A DNA stretch of 44,699 nucleotides from Lachnospiraceae bacterium (GTDB lineage Bacteria; Bacillota; Clostridia; Lachnospirales; Lachnospiraceae): the NCBI GenBank assembly GCA_029006155.1, contig JAQXGF010000049.1, positions 1 through 44,699 on the forward strand, given 5' to 3'. How positions within the stretch are numbered: the first letter of the stretch is position 1; each line of letters starts with the position of its first letter. Below the pieces are notes generated by a model. That model had not been told where the DNA came from, did not search any database, and was given only the letters and a program-made list of their open reading frames with translations. The position numbers and the translations under genes are program-made. This document shows, piece after piece, positions 28,600-36,704 of this stretch.

Positions 28600-28646
28600 A
28601 GAATTTCCCTGTCCTTTGTCACGGAGGCACATCATATCTCTATTAT

Positions 28647-28675
28647 ATTCTACTTCGCATGTTTTTTATTGTCAA
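28647..28675 (-). promoter_or_regulatory. Sigma-A promoter of the HD-GYP/SseB/acetyltransferase operon
   Basis: TTGACA (28670-28675), 17-base spacer and TAGAAT (28647-28652) on the minus strand, about 50 bases upstream of the start. Confidence 0.7.
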
Positions 28676-28718
28676 TCGAAATCAAATACCCCCACACACC
28701 ATTTTATGTCCGCTTTCC

Positions 28719-30131
28719 TTAGCGACCAGAAGCAGGGATGCCATGTGCTTTGCGAAATGCTCCGATCGCAGCCAGTCCCGGCACCGACACCGGACGAATC
28801 CATTTTCCGGAATACAGATGGCGCTGCATGATGAGATAGCGGATCGGCTCGTCCACATAGCAGAATGCAAAGACCAGCAAAAACGGCGCATGAAAATAAA
28901 AATTAGACAGGTATACAAACGGCAATACCATCACATACATAAAGGTGATCTCCAGCACAGAACCAAAGGCTGCGTCTCCGGCTGACCGGTACGTATCATT
29001 CTGAACCCAGTTGCCCATACGGATCAGCGCCGCCACACTGTAAATCACAAGCATTGCCGTACCGATCCGGTATGATTCACCGGAAAGCCCCATCGCATGA
29101 AGCAGCGGATCATGTACGAGAATCAACGTCAGACAGGCTACGCCGATGATTCCACTGCAAAGGTATACGAGCCGTTTGGCCCGCTGAAATGCCGTCTCGT
29201 GATTGCCCGCGCCGACTTCTTTTCCGACCAGCACGGAAGCTGCATTCGAAAATCCGCTGAAGAACGCGATGATGAGCCCTTCCATCGTCCGGAATACTGC
29301 GACTGCCGCAATCGCCTGCTCGGTCTGACGTCCGAGCACGACATTGACCAGCATATTTCCGACACCGATCAGCACCTCATTGCAGATAATCGGAAAACAT
29401 TTTTCCAAGTATTTCTTTACCGCTACCCGCGACCAGCGAAAATGTCTGGAAACCTCCAGCACATACGGAATCTTCTTATAAAGAATAAATCCGACCAGAA
29501 CGAGCAGGTTTACGATACCCGCCATTACCGTTCCAATCGCCGCTCCGGCTGCCCCCATACGCGGAAGGCCAAACTTTCCGAAAATAAACAGATAGTTAAA
29601 AAAGCAGTTGGCAATTACCGAAGCGATCCCTCCATAAAGCGGAATCCGTACCTGTTCAATGGAGCGCAGCAGCGCACTCATCGCCATCGCGAGCACCTGC
29701 AGCGGGTAAGCTATCCCGACAATGCGCAGATAGGAAACGCCGATCTTCTGAATCTCCGGCTTATCCGTATAGACGCGCATGACAAACTCCGGAGCAAAGA
29801 GCGCAAGACAGGCAAACAGCAGCCCAACGCTAAGCATAAACAGAAGCGTCAGTCCGTAGGAACGGGTGATTCCGTCATCATCTTTTGCGCCCCAGTACTG
29901 TGAGAAAAAGAGCATGCCTCCTCCGACAAAGCCCCAGTAGCCCGCAAACATCAGACTCGAGAACTGCGCACAGAGCCCGACTGCTCCGACCGCTTTTTCC
30001 CCGAGTGTCGCCAGCATGATCGTATCGACCATGCTCCCGGTCGTCGTGAGCAGATTCTGCAGCGCGACCGGCACCGCGATGATCGCGATATGCCGGAGGA
30101 AATAGCCCCAGTCAAATTTTGTTTCTTTCAT
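28719..30131 (-). CDS. MATE-family efflux transporter
   Basis: 470 aa with about 12 transmembrane helices. The N-terminal IAVPVALQNLLTTTGSMVDTIMLATLG and repeated pseudo-symmetric halves are typical of the MatE family, which exports cationic drugs or metabolites using Na+ or H+ gradients. AGGATGGGG precedes the ATG. It follows the zinc-finger gene by 27 bases, so it is probably in one transcript with the GH27 gene. Substrate unknown. Confidence 0.93.
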   Translation of the reverse strand: MKETKFDWGYFLRHIAIIAVPVALQNLLTTTGSMVDTIMLATLGEKAVGAVGLCAQFSSLMFAGYWGFVGGGMLFFSQYWGAKDDDGITRSYGLTLLFMLSVGLLFACLALFAPEFVMRVYTDKPEIQKIGVSYLRIVGIAYPLQVLAMAMSALLRSIEQVRIPLYGGIASVIANCFFNYLFIFGKFGLPRMGAAGAAIGTVMAGIVNLLVLVGFILYKKIPYVLEVSRHFRWSRVAVKKYLEKCFPIICNEVLIGVGNMLVNVVLGRQTEQAIAAVAVFRTMEGLIIAFFSGFSNAASVLVGKEVGAGNHETAFQRAKRLVYLCSGIIGVACLTLILVHDPLLHAMGLSGESYRIGTAMLVIYSVAALIRMGNWVQNDTYRSAGDAAFGSVLEITFMYVMVLPFVYLSNFYFHAPFLLVFAFCYVDEPIRYLIMQRHLYSGKWIRPVSVPGLAAIGAFRKAHGIPASGR

Positions 30132-30158
30132 TTGTAAACCCCATCCTGTTCAACGTAT

Positions 30159-30350
30159 TTATACAAACAGCGTACAGCCCTGCTGTTTAAACTGGCGGAT
30201 CTTCTCATCGATCCGCTCCGGTGTCACCCCAAGATGTGCAGCCAGGCAGCCCCGGCAGTAAAATTCCGTAGCGCCCCGGTTGATAAACTTCCGGTGCGCC
30301 CCGATCTCATTGTGGGTGAGTGTTTTTCCGCACTGTATACATTCTGCCAT
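30159..30350 (-). CDS. Small zinc-finger-like protein
   Basis: 63 aa, cytoplasmic. Two CXXC pairs (CIQC near residue 4 and CRGC near residue 36) with His between them suggest one zinc site. The rest is basic (AHRKFINRGATEFY) with a helical C-terminus. Its ATG overlaps the stop of the GH27 gene (TAATG), so translation is probably coupled. The open frame can be extended to 30449 but only inside the GH27 gene. Similar short proteins occur in Clostridia; no function is known to me. Confidence 0.8.
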   Translation of the reverse strand: MAECIQCGKTLTHNEIGAHRKFINRGATEFYCRGCLAAHLGVTPERIDEKIRQFKQQGCTLFV

Positions 30351-31480
30351 TACAGCTTTACCACCTTTGCACGGTACACGCTGCAACCATACGGCTCCAG
30401 CTCTTCGATGTGCGTCGCATTTTTCACCAGCACCTCGTTGCCGGTCCATACTTCCCGCATCTGCAACGTCCTTCCGGTCGAAAACGGCAGTCCCACTTCA
30501 TCGAGATTGAAGGTAGCCTTTGCCCGCTCCCCACTCATATTAAAGAGGCCGATCGCCAAATCGCCATTTGCCAGATTCCGTGCATAGATCCGGATATTAT
30601 CATTGCCATACGGCGTACTCAGGCGGATTGGCTGTGAGCCAAGCGGATCCTGATTGATCCGGATCATCTCATCATTCATCAGCGTCTCTTTCGTCGCCTC
30701 GTCCATCGTCCGGAGATCGCAGCCGATCATCAGCGGGGAACCGAGCAGCGCCCAGATCGCATAATGCGTGCGATACTGCTGATCCGTACAGCCGGCAAGC
30801 CCCACATTTCCATTTCCATGCATGCCTACAATCAGCATGTCCATGTCGTTAAAGCAGCCGACCCCGTTGTATGGATGCAGTTTATCCTGCTGCGTGACCA
30901 AATCCTTTACCGAATCCCATGTATCAAAGATATCGCCGGTCGACCGCCACATGGACGCTCCGGTCTCCTTGATCCATGCATGTGTCTCGTCATTGCCCCA
31001 CGAGCAGGCAGAAAAAAGAATCTCCCGGCCGCAGTTCTCCAGGGCAAGTCCCATGCGGCGATACAGATATTTCCCGTGGATGATCGGGCTGTGGTAACAG
31101 TAATCATACTTCAGAAAATCGACGCCCCATTCAGCAAAGGTCTCCGCATCTAAAAACTCATGTTCAAAGCTGCCCGGATACCCGGCACAGGTCAGGTTAC
31201 CCGCGCAGGAATACATCCCGAATTTCAGCCCTTTGGCGTGAACATAATCCGCAATCGCCTTCATTCCGTGCGGAAACTTCTCCGGATCCGGCACCAGACG
31301 CTCCTTCTCATCCCGCTCCTTTAACGACCAGCAGTCATCGATGACCAGATACTCATAGCCTTTTTCCTTCAGTCCGCTTTCCGCCATCACATCTGCCATC
31401 TCACAGATCATAGCCTCATTGATGTTTTCTCCAAATGTGTTCCATGAATTCCACCCCATCGGCGGTGTCAATTTTACCAT
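30350..31480 (-). CDS. Alpha-galactosidase, GH27
   Basis: 376 aa, no signal peptide, so intracellular. GH27 signatures: LTPPMGWNSWNTFG (4-17), VIDDCW, nucleophile Asp126 in FLKYDYCY, and acid/base Asp183 in WRSTGDIFD. A C-terminal beta domain starts near 295. It releases galactose from raffinose-family sugars, galactomannan pieces or host alpha-galactosides. GGAGG lies before the ATG at 31480; the 30-codon extension upstream lacks a site. It heads an operon with a zinc-finger protein and a MATE transporter. Confidence 0.95.
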   Translation of the reverse strand: MVKLTPPMGWNSWNTFGENINEAMICEMADVMAESGLKEKGYEYLVIDDCWSLKERDEKERLVPDPEKFPHGMKAIADYVHAKGLKFGMYSCAGNLTCAGYPGSFEHEFLDAETFAEWGVDFLKYDYCYHSPIIHGKYLYRRMGLALENCGREILFSACSWGNDETHAWIKETGASMWRSTGDIFDTWDSVKDLVTQQDKLHPYNGVGCFNDMDMLIVGMHGNGNVGLAGCTDQQYRTHYAIWALLGSPLMIGCDLRTMDEATKETLMNDEMIRINQDPLGSQPIRLSTPYGNDNIRIYARNLANGDLAIGLFNMSGERAKATFNLDEVGLPFSTGRTLQMREVWTGNEVLVKNATHIEELEPYGCSVYRAKVVKL

Positions 31481-31517
31481 TGTAATTCCTCCCAATAACG
31501 ATATCTGCTTTTCACTC

Positions 31518-31546
31518 AGTATAACAATCCCATGCCTGCAATACAA
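31518..31546 (-). promoter_or_regulatory. Probable promoter of the GH27 operon
   Basis: TATACT (31518-31523) lies 17 bases from TTGTAT (31541-31546) on the minus strand, about 40 bases before the start. The weak -35 would fit a regulated gene. Confidence 0.5.
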
Positions 31547-31582
31547 TCCAAAAAATTGCGAAAAGCACAAAGATGCTGCAAC

Positions 31583-32932
31583 CTAACGGAACATCTTTTT
31601 CTGATTCATCCGATTAAGATGGTACATATACCCCAGACACAGCACCAGCTGCAAAATCGAAGAAAACGGCGTCGCCAGCCCGATCCGAAACAGGGATGCG
31701 TTTGCCTGACGGCTCATCAGATAAGAAAACGGGACACGCACACCAAAGGCTCCGATGATCCCCTGCAGCATGACAAATTTTGTCTGTCCGATCCCGTTAT
31801 AAAATCCAGTGTAGCAGAAAAAGATCGCCGTGAACATGCAATCGATCCCGTACGCCTTCAGATAATCTGCCGCCGCTGTGATGACTTCCGGGTCAGACGA
31901 GAAGATGCCCGCCAGCACATCCCCGTGGAAATACGACAAAAAGAACATGCACACACCAATCACAAAGGAAACCGCCGCGCCGTAATGCAGCGCCTTTTTT
32001 GCCCGGTCCATATGTCCGGCGCCATAGTTCTGTGCGACAAACGCGGAAATCGACTGCATGAATGCCGACGAGATCAGCATGATAAACGCGCATACCTTCT
32101 CTGCCACGCCGACACCCGCAGATGCGATCACGCCCATGGAATTGACGATCGCCAGAATGATCAGAAATGAAATGCTGACCAGCAGATCCTGCAGTGCAAT
32201 CGGCGCACCAAGGCCAGCCATCCGGCGCAGACTGTTTCCGTGAATCCGGATGTGCTCTCTTTTCAGGAGGAATGGCAGTTCTTTTTTGCGAATGAATAAA
32301 AAAGATACGATCACACTGATCACCTGTGCAAAGACCGTCGCGAATGCAGCACCTTCCGTCCCCATTCCAAAATGCGCGCACAAAAGCAAATCCCCCGCAA
32401 TGTTACAGACACAGGCAATCGCCACAGTAAGCAGCGGTGTACGGGAGTCCCCCAGCCCGCGAAAAATGCAGCCGATCAGGTTGTAAGCGACGATGACCAG
32501 CATACCGCCGCCACAAATGCGGACATAGGCGACCGTCTTATCAAACGCTTCCGTCGGCGCATGCATAATCTGGCTGATCTGCGGTGCAAACAGGACGAGC
32601 ACTGCCGTCATCACGACTGCGATTCCGGCAAACAGCACGATCGCGGTGCCGACCGTCCGGCCGCCTTCTTCTTTTTTCCCGCTTCCGATCTGCTGTCCCA
32701 GCAGCACCGTCGTCCCCATCGCGAAACTGCTGACGAGATTCGTCAATGTCATCATGATCTGTGACCCGGTCGACACGGCCGACACATCTGCCGACGACGC
32801 AAACTTTCCGACGATCAGAAGATCGACCGCACCATACATCGCCTGCAAAAACAGCGCCAGCAGCACCGGGAATGCAAATAAAATGAGTGGCGTTAGAATC
32901 TTCCCTTCTGTAAATGTTGTTTCCTGCTTCAT
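31583..32932 (-). CDS. MATE-family efflux transporter with attenuated leader
   Basis: 449 aa, about 12 transmembrane helices. The N-terminal LILFAFPVLLALFLQAMYGAVDLLIVG and GLGDSRTPLL, and the second-half GAPIALQDLL, are typical MatE features. It is only distantly similar to the MATE protein at 28719. AGGAGG lies before the ATG at 32932. The gene has its own leader with a strong terminator hairpin (32961-33011), so it is probably induced by read-through. Substrate unknown; drugs or cationic metabolites are usual. Confidence 0.93.
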   Translation of the reverse strand: MKQETTFTEGKILTPLILFAFPVLLALFLQAMYGAVDLLIVGKFASSADVSAVSTGSQIMMTLTNLVSSFAMGTTVLLGQQIGSGKKEEGGRTVGTAIVLFAGIAVVMTAVLVLFAPQISQIMHAPTEAFDKTVAYVRICGGGMLVIVAYNLIGCIFRGLGDSRTPLLTVAIACVCNIAGDLLLCAHFGMGTEGAAFATVFAQVISVIVSFLFIRKKELPFLLKREHIRIHGNSLRRMAGLGAPIALQDLLVSISFLIILAIVNSMGVIASAGVGVAEKVCAFIMLISSAFMQSISAFVAQNYGAGHMDRAKKALHYGAAVSFVIGVCMFFLSYFHGDVLAGIFSSDPEVITAAADYLKAYGIDCMFTAIFFCYTGFYNGIGQTKFVMLQGIIGAFGVRVPFSYLMSRQANASLFRIGLATPFSSILQLVLCLGYMYHLNRMNQKKMFR

Positions 32933-32960
32933 AGTTTCCTCCTGTAAAATCATCATAGAT

Positions 32961-33046
32961 AAAAAAAGCCGGATAAGCAGCGAGTGTCTCAACTCACCAT
33001 CTTATCCGGCTATTGCTTCCGTTGAACAAATCGCCCTCCGATGAAC
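32961..33046 (-). promoter_or_regulatory. Terminator-containing leader of the second MATE gene
   Basis: On the minus strand a perfect 11-base stem (AGCCGGATAAG at 33001-33011, CTTATCCGGCT at 32967-32977) is followed by seven T at 32961-32967. The stop lies 28 bases before the MATE start codon. The 23-base loop opens with a minimal reading frame, ATG GTG AGT TGA (32989-33000). Upstream, ATCG-GAGGG-CGAT forms a second small hairpin. A -10 TATACT is at 33054-33059, with a weak -35 (TTGCCT, 33075-33080) at short spacing and a TTCCGGAA palindrome between them. The layout is that of a transcription attenuator. Confidence 0.7.
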
Positions 33047-33174
33047 CAAAGAAAGTATACTGCTCCATTCCGGAAGGCAATTAGCATTCTCATCTGTAAT
33101 ATTTTCTTCTAGCTTCTTGCACACGTTAGAAGCAGTCATACATATAAAATACCCGTCACCCAAAAACATAAATC

Positions 33175-33209
33175 CCGCAATTACAAGTAATCCGGTTTTT
33201 TCAATTTTC
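33175..33209. terminator. Possible terminator after the GH51/ABC operon
   Basis: A hairpin of CCG-AATTAC with GTAAT-CGG (33175-33195) is followed by TTTTTT on the plus strand. On the minus strand it is followed by GATTTATGTTTTT. The stem has a bulge and a mismatch. Confidence 0.4.
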
Positions 33210-34106
33210 CTATCCTTTTACGCCTCCAAGCGTAATTCCTTTTACAAAGTTACTCTGTATAAACGGATAAATAATTATAATCGGCAGAATTCCGACAACC
33301 GCCATTGCCATACGGATTGATACACTCGGAATCGCCGCAAGCCCCACATCAGCATTTCGGACATTCCCCGAATTTTGACTCAGATACTGAATATTCTGAA
33401 TCATTCGGTTTAGCAGATTCTGAATAGAATAAAGATCAGTTCTTTTGGTCAGATAAATATATCCATTCTGCCAGTCATTCCAGTACCCAATACCGGAAAA
33501 CAAACCAATCGTCGCTACAATCGGTTTCGCCAGCGGAAGTGCCACCCGGTAAAATGTCTGAAATTCAGAAGCTCCGTCAATCACTGCTGCTTCTGTGATT
33601 TCCCCTGGAATTGAAGAGACAAAATAAGATTTCATCAGAAGAATATAAAATCCATTTGTCACAAGACCTGGAATTACTAACGCCCAGAATGTATTTTTCA
33701 GTCCGAATACATTCGTATAATTCATATAGGTCGGAACCAAACCGCCATTAAACAGCATCGTAAAAAATACATAAAAGGAAAGAAACTGTCTTCCCGGAAG
33801 TCCCGGCCGCGACAGTGCATATGCAAGCAATGTCGTAATTGTCAGAGAAAGGACCGTTCCTATCACTGTCAGTATAACAGAAATTCCATATGCCTGCAAA
33901 ACTGCATTTCCGGTCTTAAAAATATATTGATACGCATACAGGCTGAATTTCTCCGGAAAAAAGGAATATCCATTGCTGATCAGCGTATTATTATCCGTAA
34001 CAGAGGACATTACCAAAAGTATCATCGGAATAATCGCGCATGCAGATAACACAATCATCACGCAATGGCCAATTCTCTGAAATATCTTTTCTTCTCTTGT
34101 TTGCAT
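33210..34106 (-). CDS. ABC sugar transporter permease (LplC/YtcP-like, CUT1)
   Basis: 298 aa inner-membrane permease with six predicted helices. The EAA loop that contacts the ATPase is visible as EITEAAVIDGASEFQTFYRVALPLAKP. The C-terminal GILPIIIIYPFIQSNFVKGITLGGVKG is typical of LplC/YtcP proteins. AGGGAGGTG precedes the ATG at 34106. It starts 13 bases after its partner permease. Together with the binding protein at 35135 it imports oligosaccharides, probably arabinose-containing given the GH51 gene. No ATPase gene lies here. Confidence 0.93.
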   Translation of the reverse strand: MQTREEKIFQRIGHCVMIVLSACAIIPMILLVMSSVTDNNTLISNGYSFFPEKFSLYAYQYIFKTGNAVLQAYGISVILTVIGTVLSLTITTLLAYALSRPGLPGRQFLSFYVFFTMLFNGGLVPTYMNYTNVFGLKNTFWALVIPGLVTNGFYILLMKSYFVSSIPGEITEAAVIDGASEFQTFYRVALPLAKPIVATIGLFSGIGYWNDWQNGYIYLTKRTDLYSIQNLLNRMIQNIQYLSQNSGNVRNADVGLAAIPSVSIRMAMAVVGILPIIIIYPFIQSNFVKGITLGGVKG

Positions 34107-34119
34107 CCAAATCACCTCC

Positions 34120-35046
34120 CTAAAACAATGCATTATCCGGATCTATTTTACGCACCCACAGATTCGTACCAAGCACAAGAATGAATCCAATAACAGACTG
34201 ATACAGACCCGCAGCCGCAGACAGACTGATATTTCCCAACTCCAACAACCCACGATACACATATGTATCAATCGTATTGGTTACCGGATACAATGCGCCG
34301 GAGTTTTGCGGCACCTGATAAAACAGCCCAAAATCAGAGTAAAAAATCCGTCCGATCGACAGTAGCGTCATCATAATAATAGTCGGCTTCAACATCGGGA
34401 TCGTGATTCTGGTAATCTGCTGCCATTTTCCAGCTCCGTCAATCGCTGCTGCTTCATAAAACCCACGGTCAAAACCAATAATCGCAGACATGTAAACAAT
34501 GCAGTTATAGCCGATCGTTTTCCATAGATTTACAAAAATAAGAATAAATGGCCAATATTTCTTCTCCATGTACCAAGATATGCGCTCTTTTCCAAGCAAT
34601 GGTAAAATAGTGCTGTTAATAAATCCATTTTCCGTAGACAAAAATGCAAATACAAGATAGCTGACAATTACCATAGACAGCATATATGGAAGTAAAATGG
34701 CAGACTGGTAAAATTTTTTTATTTTATGCCGCATCTCCGCAAGGATAATTGCCACTGCGATTGCAGCCACTGTATTCACAATAATAAACACAATATTATA
34801 AAACAATGTATTTCTTGTAATGATAAATGCATCGTTTGTCGCAAACAGAAACTTAAAATTTTTCAGGCCAACCCAACTTGATCCCCAGATGCCTTTCTTT
34901 GCATTATACTTTTTAAATGCCAAAACAAGTCCTGGAAGTGGCATATAGTTATTGATAAACAAATACAGAAGTCCCGGAAATGCCATAAGGTAAACCGGAA
35001 AATATTTTTTTAAAACAGCTTTATTGTGTGTACGCCCTTTTTTCAT
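34120..35046 (-). CDS. ABC sugar transporter permease (LplB-like, CUT1)
   Basis: 308 aa permease with six predicted helices. MAFPGLLYLFINNYMPLPGLVLAFKKYN near the N-terminus and the EAA loop YEAAAIDGAGKWQQITRITIPMLKP are typical of LplB-type proteins. GGAGG lies five bases before the ATG at 35046; the long upstream frame only crosses the intergenic hairpin. It forms a heterodimer with the permease downstream. Confidence 0.93.
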   Translation of the reverse strand: MKKGRTHNKAVLKKYFPVYLMAFPGLLYLFINNYMPLPGLVLAFKKYNAKKGIWGSSWVGLKNFKFLFATNDAFIITRNTLFYNIVFIIVNTVAAIAVAIILAEMRHKIKKFYQSAILLPYMLSMVIVSYLVFAFLSTENGFINSTILPLLGKERISWYMEKKYWPFILIFVNLWKTIGYNCIVYMSAIIGFDRGFYEAAAIDGAGKWQQITRITIPMLKPTIIMMTLLSIGRIFYSDFGLFYQVPQNSGALYPVTNTIDTYVYRGLLELGNISLSAAAGLYQSVIGFILVLGTNLWVRKIDPDNALF

Positions 35047-35093
35047 GGTTTCCTCCGTTCTCTGCGCCAGGCAAAGCAGCCCCTGATCCCGTA

Positions 35094-35121
35094 TAAAACA
35101 GGGGGCGAAAACCGCCCCCTG
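35094..35121 (-). terminator. Intercistronic hairpin between binding protein and permeases
   Basis: A perfect 9-base GC-rich stem (CAGGGGGCG/CGCCCCCTG, 35099-35107 and 35113-35121) is followed on the minus strand by TTTTATA. It sits within the operon, after the binding-protein gene. It probably ends part of the transcripts or protects their 3' ends, which would give more binding protein than permease. Confidence 0.75.
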
Positions 35122-35134
35122 CCAACCTCCCGGT

Positions 35135-36700
35135 TTATTCGACATTATTTTCCTTTGCCCATTCATCAATTGCTGCCTGTTTTGCTTCAATATACTCATT
35201 CAGTCCTGCTGACTCCAGTTTTTCTTCCATTTCCGCAATTCCGGATTCCGGCTCTACAAAGCCAAACATAATCTGCTTAATGTATTCGTCATATACATTC
35301 TTTAAAGCAGTATACTCTGCAGCATAATCACTGTTATCGAAGGTAAATCCAAGTGCCTTTGACTTCACTGCATTATTATTGAAATCTTCCATTTTTTCCC
35401 ACAGGTCAAGCGGATCTCCCTCCCAAATATGTGCAATATACTGATTTGGAAGCAACCAGTTCATCGTATGATACCATTCCGAATTATCCGCATTCACGCC
35501 TTCTGGGAACGTAATATGCCCATCCTCTGTTACGATATAATCAGTTCCCTCTTCTCCCCAGATAATCAGATTCGACAGCTCTGGGTCCGTATAAAATGCA
35601 TTCAGAAGCTGCATCGCTGCTATCGGATCCTCGCATCCCTGATTCAGATGCCACAGAATACCCGTTACTGCAGAAGATTTCATGATATCCGGTTCTACCT
35701 GAAATACAACCATCGGACGACCACATTCCCCAGAAATCTGTGTGCTGTAGCCCGGTTTTGCCTGGGCCATCATGGACATATAGCTTCCGGATTTTACCTG
35801 TGCGGAAAGTGCCGTATCATTCGTTACCGCATCCTGAGAAATATACCCCTTCTGGTTCCATTCGTATACCCGCTGGCAGGTTTCCTTGAAAATGTCACTT
35901 GTAAACAGATTTTCTACCTGAAGACTGTTTGCCGGATCCAGCAATACGCCAAAGTAATCTCCGCCGACACTATCTACGATCGTTCCCTGGCCGATCATAT
36001 TGTCGCTAATCGCAAAAACATATTTATCCGGATATTTTTCATGCAACTGTGCAAAAATATTGTCCAGCGTCTCATAATCGGTATAAATAATATCCGGATT
36101 CTCCGGATCCTCATACATTGATGTATAGTCAAAACCGATTCCATCCAGATATTCCTGACCGATACAGTAAGCACCTGCTCCCATCGCCATATCGCGCATC
36201 TGTGGCAGGCCATAAAGAGTACCGCTTACACGGCAGGCCTGAACATAATCCGCATTTACCGTATCCAAAATCCCCTGACCATATGTCTGAATCAGATCAT
36301 CCTCCTCCAGATCAAGACAATAGCCGTCATTTACGCAGGCTGTATATCCTAATGGGCAGGAATTCCATATATCAATCTGTTCTCCTGATGACAACATCAG
36401 ACGCGCGTTCTGTGTATAGGCCGCCGAATCCATCACCAACAGTTCTACTTCCAACCCAAGAGTGTCCCGGATCCTCTCATTTATCTTTTCCTGAATTCGA
36501 TCTGTTCCGGCCGGCCTTCCAGTCCAGTTGTAAAAAGCAAAGACCACTTTTTCGTATTCTCCTGACTCCTCTGCCTCTTCCTTTCTGTCCGCAATCGCCT
36601 GTGCTGCAGCATCCGTATTTTCTTCTGCGCAAACACTGATCCCGACAGCCATCGCCATAATCATCAACCCAAACATTGCTGTAATATGTCTTCTCTTCAT
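35135..36700 (-). CDS. Extracellular solute-binding protein of the GH51 locus
   Basis: 521 aa, LplA/family-1 type binding protein. Residues 1-25 form a signal peptide (MFGLMIMAMAVGISVCA, then EENTD). The Cys is preceded by Val, not the small residue expected of a lipobox, so cleavage by signal peptidase I after VCA seems more likely. The mature protein is acidic, with typical CUT1 features such as WNSCPLGY and GDPLDLWEKMEDFNNN. AAGGA precedes the ATG. It starts four bases after GH51 and precedes the permeases. It presumably binds arabino-oligosaccharides. Confidence 0.9.
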   Translation of the reverse strand: MKRRHITAMFGLMIMAMAVGISVCAEENTDAAAQAIADRKEEAEESGEYEKVVFAFYNWTGRPAGTDRIQEKINERIRDTLGLEVELLVMDSAAYTQNARLMLSSGEQIDIWNSCPLGYTACVNDGYCLDLEEDDLIQTYGQGILDTVNADYVQACRVSGTLYGLPQMRDMAMGAGAYCIGQEYLDGIGFDYTSMYEDPENPDIIYTDYETLDNIFAQLHEKYPDKYVFAISDNMIGQGTIVDSVGGDYFGVLLDPANSLQVENLFTSDIFKETCQRVYEWNQKGYISQDAVTNDTALSAQVKSGSYMSMMAQAKPGYSTQISGECGRPMVVFQVEPDIMKSSAVTGILWHLNQGCEDPIAAMQLLNAFYTDPELSNLIIWGEEGTDYIVTEDGHITFPEGVNADNSEWYHTMNWLLPNQYIAHIWEGDPLDLWEKMEDFNNNAVKSKALGFTFDNSDYAAEYTALKNVYDEYIKQIMFGFVEPESGIAEMEEKLESAGLNEYIEAKQAAIDEWAKENNVE

Positions 36701-36704
36701 ATTT

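Noticed and set aside
31569..31598. Terminator after the second MATE gene
   Set aside because: A 7-base stem AAAGATG/CATCTTT encloses the stop codon with a 16-base loop and a poor T-tail; too weak to call.
32961..33110. Guanidine riboswitch before the MATE gene
   Set aside because: Neither the ykkC core nor the ACGR hairpin loops of the smaller classes are present.
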